Positions 42,561 to 51,415 of a stretch of 64,000 nt of DNA are shown in pieces. A model generated the notes under the pieces. The model saw only the letters and a list, made by a program, of their open reading frames with translations, was not told where the DNA came from and did not search any database. A program made the position numbers and the translations under genes. This DNA comes from Pseudomonas sivasensis (GTDB taxonomy: Bacteria; Pseudomonadota; Gammaproteobacteria; Pseudomonadales; Pseudomonadaceae). The stretch lies in assembly GCF_013778505.1 (NCBI RefSeq), contig NZ_JAAOWU010000018.1:1-64000 (forward strand), given 5' to 3'. Position 1 is the stretch's first letter. Every line of letters starts with the position of its first letter.

Positions 42561-44480
42561 TTAAACCCGGAAATGGCTGACCATCTGCTGCAACTGGCTG
42601 CCCAAACGTGCCAGTTCCACACTCGATTTGGCCGTCTCGTCACTGGCGGTGGCGGTCTGTTCCGACACGTCACGTACATTGACGATGCTGCGGCTGATCT
42701 CTTCGGCCACGGCGCTTTGTTGCTCGGCGGCGGCGGCGATCTGCTGGTTCATCGACTGGATGTTCGACACCGTACGGGTGATGTTTTCCAGGGATACACC
42801 GGCCTTGCGCGTCAGCTCCACGCTGCTGTCGGTGAGGCTGCGGCTGTTGTTCATCACATTGGCCACTTGCTGGGTGCCGTTCTGCAAACCGGCGACCAGA
42901 CCTTCGATTTCTTCGGTGGATTTTTGCGTGCGTTGGGCCAGGCCGCGTACTTCGTCGGCGACCACGGCAAACCCGCGACCGGCTTCACCGGCGCGTGCTG
43001 CTTCGATGGCGGCGTTGAGGGCCAGCAGGTTGGTTTGTTCGGCCACGGCTTTGATCACGTCCATCACGCTGCCGATCTTGTTGCTCTCTTGTTGCAGATG
43101 GCTCATGGCGTCGGTGGAACGCGCCACTTCGGCGGCCAGGCGTTCGATCTGGGCAATGGCTTCGGCCACCACTTTGTCGCCTGCACGGGCTTGGCCGTCG
43201 GCATCGGCAGCGGCCAGGGAAGCCTGTTCGGCGTTGCGCGCGACTTCCTGCACGGTAGCGGTCATTTCATGCATCGCGGTGGCGACTTGATCGGTCTCGA
43301 TCTTCTGGCTGTTCACGCCGGCACTGGTCTGCTCGGTCACGGCCGATAGTTCTTCGGCGGCGCTGGCGATCTGGGTCACGCCGTCACGAATACCGCTGAT
43401 CAATTCACGCAAGGTGGTGCCCATGCGCTGGATGCCTTGTTGCAGCACGCCCAGCTCATCGCGGCGGGTGACCTGGATGTTGTGGCTCAAATCGCCGGAG
43501 GCAATGCGTTCAACCACGGCCAGGGTTTCCTGGATCGGGCGAGTGATCTGGCGGGTGATGACCAGCGCGGCAATGATGCCGACCAGCAGGGCCAGCAAGG
43601 TGCTGATCAATTGCAGGCTACGGGCCTGGGCGCTTTCGGCGTCGCGGCGATCCAACTGGATCTCGTAGAGCTTGTCGCTGATGTTGACGATATCAGTGCC
43701 TTGGGTGGTCATTTCTGCGCGAGCAGCAACGATATTGGCGTTGGCCACCTTGTAGTTCTGGACAGCCGTGCGGTAGGCGCCAAGAGCGGTTTCCAGCGCG
43801 GTCAGCGCGCTTTGCTGGCCGGCGCCAAAGGCGGCACTGAGGTCTTTCAAGCTGGCAATGGCTTTGTCGATCTGTGCGGCAGCGCGGGCTTCGGTATCCG
43901 GGCTGACGTTGCCGGTGTAGCCGCGCACTTCGTAGCGGGCCAGTTGGAATTGCATCTTGGCGTCGGCCACGGCCTGGAACTGAGCAAAGTGCTCCGCGCT
44001 GTCAGGCATCTGCTTCACGCTGGCTTCCAGCGCGTCGATCTGGGCGTTGGCGCTGTCGGCCTTGTCGCCCATCACTTGGCGAGAGGCATTGCCGTTACGG
44101 TAAGCCTCGCGCATTTTGTTCAGGGATTGCTGGTAGGCGGTAATGACCGATTTCTGCTCATTGAGCAGCTTGAGGTTTTCCGGGCTCTTGAAGCTGTCCA
44201 GCAGTTTCTGTTGCTGGGCAACGAAGGCATCGAGGCTGGTCTGCACGTTCTGCGCCACGGCTTCGTCACCGTTGGCCAGCATGTATTGAAGGCGCACGAT
44301 GCGCAGTTTGGTCAGCGACGCGTTGAGCTGGGTGATGTCGCTCATCCAGTTGCTGCGATCGATCAGGCCGCCCAGGCTGGTCCAGCCAGTGAGTGCCAGG
44401 ATCGAGGTGAGGACAAGCACCAGGCCGAAGCCCAGGCCCAGTTTGAGGTTGACGCTGATGTTACCGAACCAGCTGTTCAT
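42561..44480 (-). CDS. Methyl-accepting chemotaxis protein with HBM-type sensor (McpS-like)
   Basis: The product has 639 residues from the ATG at 44480 with GGAG upstream. It has membrane segments at about 11-31 and 285-305, a roughly 250-residue periplasmic helical region, HAMP, and a cytoplasmic signalling domain with the conserved hairpin (EVRGLAQRTQKSTEEIEGLV). Periplasmic length and sequence fit the helical bimodular (HBM) domain of McpS of P. putida, which binds TCA-cycle acids; the length is about that of McpS. I cannot determine the ligand. There is no C-terminal CheR-binding pentapeptide; it ends in MVSHFRV. Confidence 0.9.
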   Translation of the reverse strand: MNSWFGNISVNLKLGLGFGLVLVLTSILALTGWTSLGGLIDRSNWMSDITQLNASLTKLRIVRLQYMLANGDEAVAQNVQTSLDAFVAQQQKLLDSFKSPENLKLLNEQKSVITAYQQSLNKMREAYRNGNASRQVMGDKADSANAQIDALEASVKQMPDSAEHFAQFQAVADAKMQFQLARYEVRGYTGNVSPDTEARAAAQIDKAIASLKDLSAAFGAGQQSALTALETALGAYRTAVQNYKVANANIVAARAEMTTQGTDIVNISDKLYEIQLDRRDAESAQARSLQLISTLLALLVGIIAALVITRQITRPIQETLAVVERIASGDLSHNIQVTRRDELGVLQQGIQRMGTTLRELISGIRDGVTQIASAAEELSAVTEQTSAGVNSQKIETDQVATAMHEMTATVQEVARNAEQASLAAADADGQARAGDKVVAEAIAQIERLAAEVARSTDAMSHLQQESNKIGSVMDVIKAVAEQTNLLALNAAIEAARAGEAGRGFAVVADEVRGLAQRTQKSTEEIEGLVAGLQNGTQQVANVMNNSRSLTDSSVELTRKAGVSLENITRTVSNIQSMNQQIAAAAEQQSAVAEEISRSIVNVRDVSEQTATASDETAKSSVELARLGSQLQQMVSHFRV

Positions 44481-44729
44481 CGAATGCTCCGCAAGAGTGA
44501 TGTCTGTTTGCTGGACGGTGTTGTTATTTGAGCCAGCCAAGGTGTAGCGCTGTATCGGCGGCGGGATGTGAATCTGAAGGGCGTTTTATTTCAAGTGGCG
44601 ACGAAGGGTCGTCAGCGGTGTGCAGAACCACTGAGGGCTCATCAAGGGGCGGTCTTGTGTGCTAGTCTGCGGGCCCTTTTAGTTTTGGGCAGCGCGGGAA
44701 ATCGCGTTGTCCTGCAGCGGAGCCTCTTC

Positions 44730-45347
44730 ATGTCCGAAGTTAATCTGTCCACCGACGAAACCCGCGTCAGCTACGGTATCGGCCGTCAGTTGGGCGACCA
44801 ACTGCGCGACAACCCGCCACCGGGTGTGAGCCTGGACGCAATCCTGGCTGGCCTGACCGACGCGTTCGCAGGTTCGCCAAGCCGCGTTGACCAAGAGCAA
44901 ATGGCTGCCAGCTTCAAGGTGATCCGTGAAGTCATGCAAGCCGAAGCCGCCGCCAAGGCTGAAGCCGCTGCTGGCGCTGGTCTGGCCTTCCTGGCTGAAA
45001 ACGCCAAGCGTGATGGCATCACCACCCTGGCTTCCGGCCTGCAATTTGAAGTGCTGACTGCCGGTGAAGGCGCCAAGCCGACCCGTGAAGACCAAGTCCG
45101 TACCCACTACCACGGCACCTTGATCGACGGCACTGTGTTCGACAGCTCCTACGAGCGTGGCCAGCCAGCAGAATTCCCGGTTGGTGGCGTGATTGCCGGT
45201 TGGACCGAAGCCCTGCAACTGATGAATGCTGGCAGCAAATGGCGCCTGTACGTGCCGAGCGAACTGGCTTACGGCGCTCAAGGCGTTGGCAGCATTCCGC
45301 CGCACAGCGTTCTGGTATTCGACGTCGAGCTGCTCGACGTTCTGTAA
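44730..45347 (+). CDS. fklB: FklB, FKBP-type peptidyl-prolyl isomerase
   Basis: The product has 205 residues from the ATG at 44730 with CGGAG upstream; an extension to 44568 is rejected. It has an N-terminal helical dimerisation domain (VSYGIGRQLGDQLRDN, LAGLTDAFAG) and a C-terminal FKBP domain (VRTHYHGTLIDGTVFDSSYERG, WRLYVPSELAYGAQG). No signal peptide is seen, so it is FklB-like and cytoplasmic. It is near rplU-rpmA-obgE as in other pseudomonads. A palindromic hairpin follows. Confidence 0.93.
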   Translation: MSEVNLSTDETRVSYGIGRQLGDQLRDNPPPGVSLDAILAGLTDAFAGSPSRVDQEQMAASFKVIREVMQAEAAAKAEAAAGAGLAFLAENAKRDGITTLASGLQFEVLTAGEGAKPTREDQVRTHYHGTLIDGTVFDSSYERGQPAEFPVGGVIAGWTEALQLMNAGSKWRLYVPSELAYGAQGVGSIPPHSVLVFDVELLDVL

Positions 45348-45361
45348 GACCTGCTGATTAC

Positions 45362-45391
45362 CTGTGGGAGCGAGCCTGCTCGCTCCCACAG
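45362..45391. terminator. Palindromic hairpin after fklB
   Basis: CTGTGGGAGCGAG / CTCGCTCCCACAG forms a perfect 13-bp stem with a four-base loop 15 bases after fklB. It is the widespread GTGGGAGCGAGC Pseudomonas repeat and could also end the fklB transcript. Confidence 0.8.
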
Positions 45392-45407
45392 TGTTTTAGG
45401 GGGTTGC

Positions 45408-45665
45408 TCATGGATGAAACTTGCCATTGAGCTCCGTCGCCGGGCGCAACGCTCGGGCATAGCAAAACAGAAACAGATTACGCACCACCTCTTTAAGCAC
45501 ACCGGGTTCACTTGAACTCAGGCCATTGACGTCCAGGTCGCCCTGGTCCTGCAATTCATTCAGCGCTTCTTCTTCCAGTACCGCACAGACTTCGCCGGTT
45601 TCCCGATGCAGTATCCGCAGGTAAGGGTGTGGGCGGTCCAGCCAGGCATCTATCAAATAAGTCAT
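45408..45665 (-). CDS. Small conserved protein, probably Fur-regulated
   Basis: The 85-residue product begins MTYLIDAWLDRPHPYLRILH and is acidic in the middle (EEEALNELQDQGDLD), with no signal peptide or membrane segment. AAGGAG precedes the ATG. A strong Fur-box-like sequence (45689-45707) lies just upstream, so iron limitation probably induces it. It lies between ispB and fklB, the place of the hypothetical gene PA4570 in P. aeruginosa, which I recall as iron-starvation-induced. I cannot assign a biochemical function. Confidence 0.8.
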   Translation of the reverse strand: MTYLIDAWLDRPHPYLRILHRETGEVCAVLEEEALNELQDQGDLDVNGLSSSEPGVLKEVVRNLFLFCYARALRPATELNGKFHP

Positions 45666-45688
45666 GGTGCATCTCCTTGATTGGTTTC

Positions 45689-45707
45689 AATGAGAATAAT
45701 TCTTATT
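45689..45707 (-). promoter_or_regulatory. Fur box upstream of the small gene at 45408
   Basis: TGAGAAT-A-ATTCTTA (45691-45705) fits the 7-1-7 Fur pattern TGATAAT-N-ATTATCA at most positions, within AATGAGAATAATTCTTATT. It lies 24 bases upstream of the start codon, where repression by Fe-Fur would block transcription. Confidence 0.75.
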
Positions 45708-45823
45708 CGTAGAATAGCAAGCGTCTATTGGCGGTTTCTTGGTTTTTCTGTGTGGATATTGAGGCAGGTCAGGGGGAGGGCAAAACGCCATCCCGCGGCT
45801 GGCGCGGGATGGATACAGCAGAT

Positions 45824-46165
45824 TCAGACTTTGCGAACGAACTCGGATTTAAGCTTCATCGGACCGATGCCGTCGATCTTGCAATCGATATCGTGGTCGC
45901 CATCGCACAGGCGGATGTTCTTGACCTTGGTGCCGACCTTGACGACCAGAGACGTGCCTTTGACCTTGAGGTCTTTGATCACTGTGATGGTGTCGCCGTC
46001 CTGCAGGACGTTGCCCACAGAGTCTTTCTTCACGGTTTCATCGCCGGCCACTTCGGCCTCGCCATTGGCGGACCACTCATGGGCGCATTCCGGGCAGATC
46101 AGCTGGGCGCCGTCTTCGTAGGTGTATTCGGAATTGCATTTCGGGCAGGGTGGCAACGTGCTCAC
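45824..46165 (-). CDS. yjdM: YjdM/PhnA-family zinc-ribbon protein
   Basis: The 113-residue protein has an N-terminal zinc ribbon (CPKCNSEYTYEDGAQLICPEC, two CxxC pairs at about 7-27) and the C-terminal PhnA-type domain (GNVLQDGDTITVIKDLKVKG, SLVVKVGTKVKNIRL). It was once linked to phosphonoacetate hydrolysis in E. coli nomenclature, but that link is doubtful, and the true role is unknown. It is a single gene upstream of the small Fur-linked gene. Confidence 0.9.
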   Translation of the reverse strand: MSTLPPCPKCNSEYTYEDGAQLICPECAHEWSANGEAEVAGDETVKKDSVGNVLQDGDTITVIKDLKVKGTSLVVKVGTKVKNIRLCDGDHDIDCKIDGIGPMKLKSEFVRKV

Positions 46166-46246
46166 TAAAGCTCCTTAAAGGTCAGGATGGCTAAAAGTCG
46201 CACATTATATAGGGTTTTGTGGTGTTGCAGGCTCTATGAAATCCAA

Positions 46247-46336
46247 ATGTGAGAGGGGGCTTGCTCCCGATAGCGGTGGATCAGCCAGTCATATATCGAC
46301 TGAACACCGTCATCGGGGGCAAGCCCCCTCTCACAT
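46247..46336. repeat. REPIN (inverted REP pair)
   Basis: TGTGAGAGGGGGCTTGCTCC and the inverted partner (GGGGCAAGCCCCCTCTCACA) flank about 48 bases. The same A replaces G in both outer arms, showing compensatory change that keeps the stem paired. Confidence 0.9.
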
Positions 46337-46359
46337 TGGTCTGTGTCTGCAGGTATGGC

Positions 46360-47328
46360 TTAGTGCGTGCGTGCGACTGCAAACTCACTCAGCTCAACCA
46401 GGGCGTCCCGGTATTCGCTGGCAGGCAGGGCTTCCAGGCACTTGATCGCACGGGCCACGTAGTCACGCGCCAGTTGTGCGGTGTAGTCCAGGGAGCCCGA
46501 AGCTTCCACGGCTGCGCGGATGCTTTCGAGGTCTTCTATGCCGCCTTTCTGAATCGCCTTGCGCACCAAAGCTGCCTGTTCTGGCGTGCCTTCGCGCATG
46601 GTGTAGATCAGCGGCAAGGTCGGCTTGCCCTCGGCCAGATCGTCGCCGACGTTCTTGCCCAGTGTCTCGGCATCGCCACGGTAGTCGAGCAGGTCGTCTA
46701 CCAGTTGGAACGCCACGCCCAGATGGTCGCCAAAGGTGCGCAGGGCTTCGGCCTGTTCGGCGGTCGCGCCACACAATGCCGCAGCGCTGTGGGTGGAGGC
46801 TTCAAAGAGCATCGCGGTCTTGCCGCGAATCACTTCCATGTAGGTTTCTTCGGTGGTGCTGGCGTCGCGGACCTTCGACAGCTGCAACACTTCGCCTTCA
46901 GCGATGATGCGCGTGGCCTGGGACAGGATCTTCATCACCGGCATCGAGCCCAGTTCGACCATCATTTCGAACGAGCGCGAATACAGGAAGTCGCCGACAA
47001 GCACACTTGGTGCGTTACCCCACATCGCATTGGCGGTCTCGCGGCCACGGCGCATGCCGGACATGTCGACCACGTCGTCATGCAATAGGGTGGCGGTGTG
47101 CAGGAACTCGATGGTGGCGGCCAGCAGGCGCAGGTCATCGCCTTCGCGGCCCAGGGCCTTGCCGCACAGCAACACTAATAAAGGACGCAGGCGCTTACCG
47201 CCCGCCGACGTAATATAGTCGCCAATTTTGGAGACCAGCGGCACTTTAGACGTCAGCTGCTGCTTGATGATGCCGTCGACGGCGCTAAAATCGTCCGCGA
47301 CCGCGCGGTAGAAAGCTTGGGGTTGCAT
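46360..47328 (-). CDS. ispB: IspB, all-trans-octaprenyl/polyprenyl diphosphate synthase
   Basis: IspB makes the long isoprenoid side chain of ubiquinone. The 322-residue protein has both aspartate-rich motifs: LLHDDVVDMSGMRRG (about 81-95) and LVDDLLDYRGD (about 208-218), plus the GGKRLRPLLVLL segment. Length and sequence are typical. It is divergent from rplU, the usual pseudomonad arrangement. The chain length (C40 or C45) cannot be told with certainty; most pseudomonads make ubiquinone-9. Confidence 0.95.
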   Translation of the reverse strand: MQPQAFYRAVADDFSAVDGIIKQQLTSKVPLVSKIGDYITSAGGKRLRPLLVLLCGKALGREGDDLRLLAATIEFLHTATLLHDDVVDMSGMRRGRETANAMWGNAPSVLVGDFLYSRSFEMMVELGSMPVMKILSQATRIIAEGEVLQLSKVRDASTTEETYMEVIRGKTAMLFEASTHSAAALCGATAEQAEALRTFGDHLGVAFQLVDDLLDYRGDAETLGKNVGDDLAEGKPTLPLIYTMREGTPEQAALVRKAIQKGGIEDLESIRAAVEASGSLDYTAQLARDYVARAIKCLEALPASEYRDALVELSEFAVARTH

Positions 47329-47407
47329 CAGCGACAGTCGCTCCAGAAGGGTTGCGCGGCATGCTAGGACCCTGACCCCGTAGTGTCAAGGCGCGATGGA
47401 CGGCCAC

Positions 47408-47436
47408 TTGCAACACCCATTTACCTTGCGTACAAT
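47408..47436 (+). promoter_or_regulatory. Sigma-70 promoter of rplU-rpmA
   Basis: TTGCAA (47408-47413), a 17-base spacer and TACAAT (47431-47436) form a near-consensus promoter, about 130 bases before the rplU ATG. The long leader could allow post-transcriptional control. Confidence 0.75.
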
Positions 47437-47567
47437 CGCGCACCCTGAACTTCCTGGGCAGCACCTGCCTTACGCAATTGCATTCGGGACGTCCATCCCA
47501 TGCAGCCATGCCAGCCAATACCTCTTCTTATAAAGCGCTGGGTGAGCAGGATTATCGGAGAAATACC

Positions 47568-47882
47568 ATGTCGTACGCAGTAATTGTTACTGGTGGCAAG
47601 CAATACAAGGTCGCCCCAGGTGAATACCTGAAGATCGAAAAACTGGAAATCGCTACCGGCGAATCCGTTACTTTTGATCGCGTTCTGTTGGTCGCCAATG
47701 GCGATGACGTGAACATCGGCGCTCCAGTTGTTGCTGGCGCTACCGTTGTGGCTGAAGTGATCTCCCAAGGTCGTCACGATAAAGTCCGCATCATCAAGTT
47801 CCGTCGTCGTAAGCACCACATGAAGCGTATGGGCCACCGCCAGTGGTACACCGAGATCAAAATCACCGGTATTCAGGCTTAA
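47568..47882 (+). CDS. rplU: Ribosomal protein L21
   Basis: The product has 104 residues from the ATG at 47568 with CGGAG upstream. It is a clear L21: SYAVIVTGGKQYKVAPGEYLKIEKLE, VIKF-type IIKFRRRKHHMKRMGHRQWYTEIKITGI. It is the first gene of rplU-rpmA; the frame begins earlier (47478) only by chance. Confidence 0.98.
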   Translation: MSYAVIVTGGKQYKVAPGEYLKIEKLEIATGESVTFDRVLLVANGDDVNIGAPVVAGATVVAEVISQGRHDKVRIIKFRRRKHHMKRMGHRQWYTEIKITGIQA

Positions 47883-47916
47883 TTTCAGCCTAATTCCTCA
47901 CTAGGAGAATTGACTC

Positions 47917-48174
47917 ATGGCACACAAAAAAGCTGGTGGTAGTACCCGTAACGGTCGCGACTCAGAAGCCAAACGCCTTGGCGTTAAGATGTATGGCGGC
48001 CAGAAAATCATTCCGGGCAACATCATCGTGCGTCAGCGCGGCACCCAATTCCACGCCGGTTACGGTGTAGGCATGGGCAAAGATCACACCCTCTTCGCGA
48101 AAATCGAAGGCGTGATCAAGTTTGAAGTAAAAGGCGCGTTCAACCGCCGTTACGTGAGCGTTGTCGCAGCTTAA
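47917..48174 (+). CDS. rpmA: Ribosomal protein L27
   Basis: The 85-residue protein begins MAHKKAGGSTRNGRDSEAKR, the conserved N-terminal tail of L27 that reaches the peptidyl-transferase centre. There is no N-terminal extension of the type cleaved in Firmicutes. It lies 34 bases after rplU with TAGGAG upstream and a terminator after it. Confidence 0.98.
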   Translation: MAHKKAGGSTRNGRDSEAKRLGVKMYGGQKIIPGNIIVRQRGTQFHAGYGVGMGKDHTLFAKIEGVIKFEVKGAFNRRYVSVVAA

Positions 48175-48190
48175 TTGCGAAATCGCTGGA

Positions 48191-48218
48191 AAAGCCCTGT
48201 CTCGCGACGGGGCTTTTT
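48191..48218 (+). terminator. Rho-independent terminator after rpmA
   Basis: AAAAGCCCTGTC / GACGGGGCTTTTT hairpin with a short loop and T tract, 16 bases past the rpmA stop. Confidence 0.9.
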
Positions 48219-48367
48219 CGTTTGTGGGGTGAGTCTCTTGCAAAGCTGTTTGTGATGGGCTCCGGCGCTGGATTTGCGGTCGCTGATTGAGGTCGCTGCG
48301 CTCATTTTTGCAAGAGTCTTATGTCTTGGTTTCTTAAGCTCGTCCATGCGGCGAGAGGCGTTTTGTT

Positions 48368-49591
48368 ATGAAGTTCGTTGATGAAGTATCCATCCGAGTA
48401 AAAGCAGGCGACGGCGGTAACGGTTGCATGAGTTTCCGTCGCGAAAAATTCATCGAAAACGGTGGCCCCAACGGCGGTGACGGCGGTGACGGCGGTTCCA
48501 TCTACATGATGGCCGACGAAAACCTCAACACCCTGGTCGACTACCGTTACACCCGGCACTTTGATGCCGAGCGTGGCTCCAACGGCGGCAGTACCGACTG
48601 CACCGGTAAAAAAGGCGAAGACCTGGTACTGCGCGTACCGGTTGGCACCACGATCATCGATTCCGCGACCCAGGAAGTGATCGGCGACCTGACCAAGGCC
48701 GGCCAGAAACTGATGGTTGTGCAGGGTGGCTGGCACGGTCTGGGTAACACCCGATTCAAGTCCAGTACCAACCGTGCACCGCGCCAGACCACGCCGGGCA
48801 AGCCTGGCGAGCAGCGTGACCTCAAGCTGGAAATGAAAGTACTGGCAGACGTGGGTCTGCTGGGCTTGCCGAACGCAGGCAAAAGTACCTTCATCCGCTC
48901 GGTATCGGCCGCCAAGCCGAAAGTCGCTGACTACCCGTTCACTACCCTGGTGCCAAACCTGGGTGTGGTCAGCGTTGACCGCTGGAAAAGCTTCGTGATC
49001 GCCGACATTCCAGGCCTGATCGAAGGGGCTTCCGACGGCGCAGGCCTGGGGATTCGCTTCCTCAAGCATTTGTCCCGCACCCGTTTGCTGCTGCACCTCG
49101 TCGACATGGCGCCATTGGATGACACCAGTGCACCAGACGCCGCCGAAGTGATCGTCAGCGAGCTGACCAAGTTCAGCCCGGCCCTGGCCGAGCGTGATCG
49201 TTGGTTGGTGCTGAACAAGTGCGACCAGATCCTCGAGGAAGAGCACGAGGAGCGCGTCAAGGAAATCGTTGATCGCCTGGAATGGACGGGTCCGGTCTAC
49301 GTGATCTCGGCCATCGCCAAAGAAGGCACCGAGCGCCTGACCCGCGACATCATGCGCTACCTCGAAGACCGTGCTGACCGCCTGGCGGCCGACCCGGTGT
49401 TCAAGGCCGAACTCGCCGAACTCGACCAGCAGATCGAAGACGAAGCCCGTGCCCAGCTGCAAGCTCTGGACGACCAGCGTGCCCTGCGCCGCAGCGGCGT
49501 GAAGTCGGTCCACGACATCGGCGACGACGATTGGGACGAAGAAGACGTGGATGATGAAGACGGTCCAGAAATCATTTACGTGCGCGACTGA
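48368..49591 (+). CDS. obgE: ObgE/CgtA, ribosome-associated GTPase
   Basis: ObgE is an essential GTPase acting in 50S assembly and stress control. The 407-residue protein has the glycine-rich Obg fold (about 1-158; VKAGDGGNGCMSFRREKF), a G domain with G1 GLPNAGKSTF (about 166-175), G3 DIPGLIEGAS, G4 NKCD, and an acidic C-terminal tail (DDDWDEEDVDDEDGPE). A GAGAGG site precedes the ATG. It has its own upstream gap after the rpmA terminator, so it may have its own promoter. Confidence 0.97.
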   Translation: MKFVDEVSIRVKAGDGGNGCMSFRREKFIENGGPNGGDGGDGGSIYMMADENLNTLVDYRYTRHFDAERGSNGGSTDCTGKKGEDLVLRVPVGTTIIDSATQEVIGDLTKAGQKLMVVQGGWHGLGNTRFKSSTNRAPRQTTPGKPGEQRDLKLEMKVLADVGLLGLPNAGKSTFIRSVSAAKPKVADYPFTTLVPNLGVVSVDRWKSFVIADIPGLIEGASDGAGLGIRFLKHLSRTRLLLHLVDMAPLDDTSAPDAAEVIVSELTKFSPALAERDRWLVLNKCDQILEEEHEERVKEIVDRLEWTGPVYVISAIAKEGTERLTRDIMRYLEDRADRLAADPVFKAELAELDQQIEDEARAQLQALDDQRALRRSGVKSVHDIGDDDWDEEDVDDEDGPEIIYVRD

Positions 49592-49611
49592 TTCGTTGCA
49601 GTAAACTTAAG

Positions 49612-49636
49612 CGCCGCTCACATGAGCGGCGTTTTG
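49612..49636 (+). terminator. Rho-independent terminator after obgE
   Basis: CGCCGCTCA / TGAGCGGCG hairpin with a very short loop followed by TTTT, 20 bases after the obgE stop. Confidence 0.85.
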
Positions 49637-49715
49637 GTATCTGGGTATTACGTAGCCACGAATAACGTTATGGGCAGCGCTGGGTCGCGCGGCCCTCTAT
49701 CTAAGGTTGAAGATG

Positions 49716-50834
49716 ATGCGGAGCAAAGTGACAGGTGCGCAGCGTTGGGTCGTAAAGATCGGAAGTGCGCTGCTGACGGCGGATGGCAAAGGCCTGGATC
49801 GCGCAGCAATGAGCGTCTGGGTGGAGCAGATGGTGGCCTTGCATGAGGCTGGTGTCGAGTTGGTGCTGGTGTCGTCCGGGGCGGTTGCCGCCGGGATGAG
49901 CCGTCTCGGCTGGACCGCGCGACCCAGCGCGATGCACGAACTGCAAGCCGCTGCCGCCATCGGCCAGATGGGCCTGGTGCAAGCCTGGGAGTCCAGCTTC
50001 GCCGAGCACGGCCGCCACACGGCGCAGATCCTGCTGACTCACGACGACCTGTCCGACCGCAAGCGCTACCTCAACGCCCGCAGTACGTTGCGCGCCCTGG
50101 TGGAGCTCAAGGTGATCCCGGTGATCAACGAGAACGACACCGTGGTCACCGACGAAATCCGTTTCGGCGACAACGACACCCTGGCCGCACTGGTAGCCAA
50201 CCTGGTGGAAGCCGACTTGCTGGTGATCCTCACTGATCGCGACGGCATGTTCGACGCCGATCCGCGCAACAACCCCGATGCGCAGCTTATTTATGAAGCC
50301 CGCGCCGATGACCCGGCGCTGGACGCCGTGGCCGGCAGTGTCGGCGGTGCCCTGGGCCGTGGCGGCATGCAGACCAAGCTGCGGGCTGCGCGTCTGGCTG
50401 CACGCTCCGGTGCCCACACCATTATCGTCGGTGGGCGCCTGGAGCGCGTGTTGGACCGCCTCAAGGCTGGCGAACGCATCGGCACGTTGCTGTCGCCGGA
50501 ACGCGGCATGCTGGCGGCGCGCAAGCAGTGGCTGGCTGGGCATCTGCAAACCCGTGGCACTCTGGTGCTGGACGACGGCGCGGTATCGGCACTGTCCCAG
50601 GGCAACAAGAGCCTGCTGCCGGTGGGCGTCAAGCTGGTACAGGGCAGCTTCCGCCGCGGCGAAATGGTGGTGTGCGTAGCGCCCGACGGTCGTGAGATCG
50701 CCCGTGGCCTGGCCAATTACAGTGCCCTGGAAGCACAGAAAATTATTGGACAATCGTCTGACGCGATTGTCGGACTATTAGGTTACATGGCCGAACCTGA
50801 ACTGGTTCACCGCGACAACCTGATCCTGGTCTAA
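49716..50834 (+). CDS. proB: ProB, glutamate 5-kinase
   Basis: ProB phosphorylates glutamate in the first step of proline synthesis. From the ATG at 49716 (MRSKVTGAQRWVVKIGSALL) the product is 372 residues, the usual length; ATG 49713 and TTG 49707 are alternatives. The amino-acid kinase domain (VVKIGSALLTADG, LVSSGAVAAGMSRLGW, NENDTVVTDEIRFGDNDTLAALVA, LTDRDGMFDADPR) is followed by a C-terminal PUA domain (about 280-365). AAGG lies before the start. Its place after obgE is conserved in Pseudomonas. Confidence 0.97.
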   Translation: MRSKVTGAQRWVVKIGSALLTADGKGLDRAAMSVWVEQMVALHEAGVELVLVSSGAVAAGMSRLGWTARPSAMHELQAAAAIGQMGLVQAWESSFAEHGRHTAQILLTHDDLSDRKRYLNARSTLRALVELKVIPVINENDTVVTDEIRFGDNDTLAALVANLVEADLLVILTDRDGMFDADPRNNPDAQLIYEARADDPALDAVAGSVGGALGRGGMQTKLRAARLAARSGAHTIIVGGRLERVLDRLKAGERIGTLLSPERGMLAARKQWLAGHLQTRGTLVLDDGAVSALSQGNKSLLPVGVKLVQGSFRRGEMVVCVAPDGREIARGLANYSALEAQKIIGQSSDAIVGLLGYMAEPELVHRDNLILV

Positions 50835-50849
50835 CCAAAGGAATATACG

Positions 50850-51314
50850 ATGCGTTTAGTGAAGTTTGCGTTGGGCCTGCTGTTGCTGACGCCGTTGCTG
50901 GCCAGCGCCGAAGAGGTTGGCCAGGTGTCGACGGTGTTTAAATTCGTCGGCCCCAACGACCGAATTGTCGTCGAAGCGTTTGACGACCCCAAGGTCGACG
51001 GCGTGACCTGCTACTTGTCCCGCGCCAAGACCGGTGGCGTCAAAGGCGGCCTGGGCCTGGCCGAAGATCGCGCTGAAGCATCGATTGCCTGCCGTCAGGT
51101 CGGCCCGATCCGCTTCAAGGGCGAACTGAAGGACGGCGACGAAGTGTTCAAGGAGCGCACCTCGCTGGTGTTCAAAACCATGCAAGTGGTGCGTTTCCTC
51201 GACAAGAAGCGCAACACCCTGGTGTACCTGGTCTACAGCGACCGCCTGATCGAAGGCAGCCCGCAGAACGCCGTGACCGCAATTCCGATTTTGCCGTGGC
51301 CGACCGCTCAGTAA
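50850..51314 (+). CDS. creA: CreA-family periplasmic protein
   Basis: The 154-residue protein has a signal peptide (KFALGLLLLTPLLASAEE) and matches the CreA family throughout (GQVSTVFKFVGPNDRIVVEAFDDPKVDGVTCYLSRAKTGGVKGGLGLAED, given in part). Two conserved Cys (VTCYLS, IACRQ) probably form a disulfide. The role of CreA is not known. It lies 15 bases after proB with AAAGGAA upstream, so the two are probably co-transcribed. Confidence 0.92.
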   Translation: MRLVKFALGLLLLTPLLASAEEVGQVSTVFKFVGPNDRIVVEAFDDPKVDGVTCYLSRAKTGGVKGGLGLAEDRAEASIACRQVGPIRFKGELKDGDEVFKERTSLVFKTMQVVRFLDKKRNTLVYLVYSDRLIEGSPQNAVTAIPILPWPTAQ

Positions 51315-51415
51315 TCCGCAGGCGGGTTTTGTAATCGGCGTCTATGATTGCAGGCTTGCGGGTTGTAACCTCAAGGCGCCGCTTTGCTAAGAACATGGGA
51401 TATCTGGAGTTCGTC

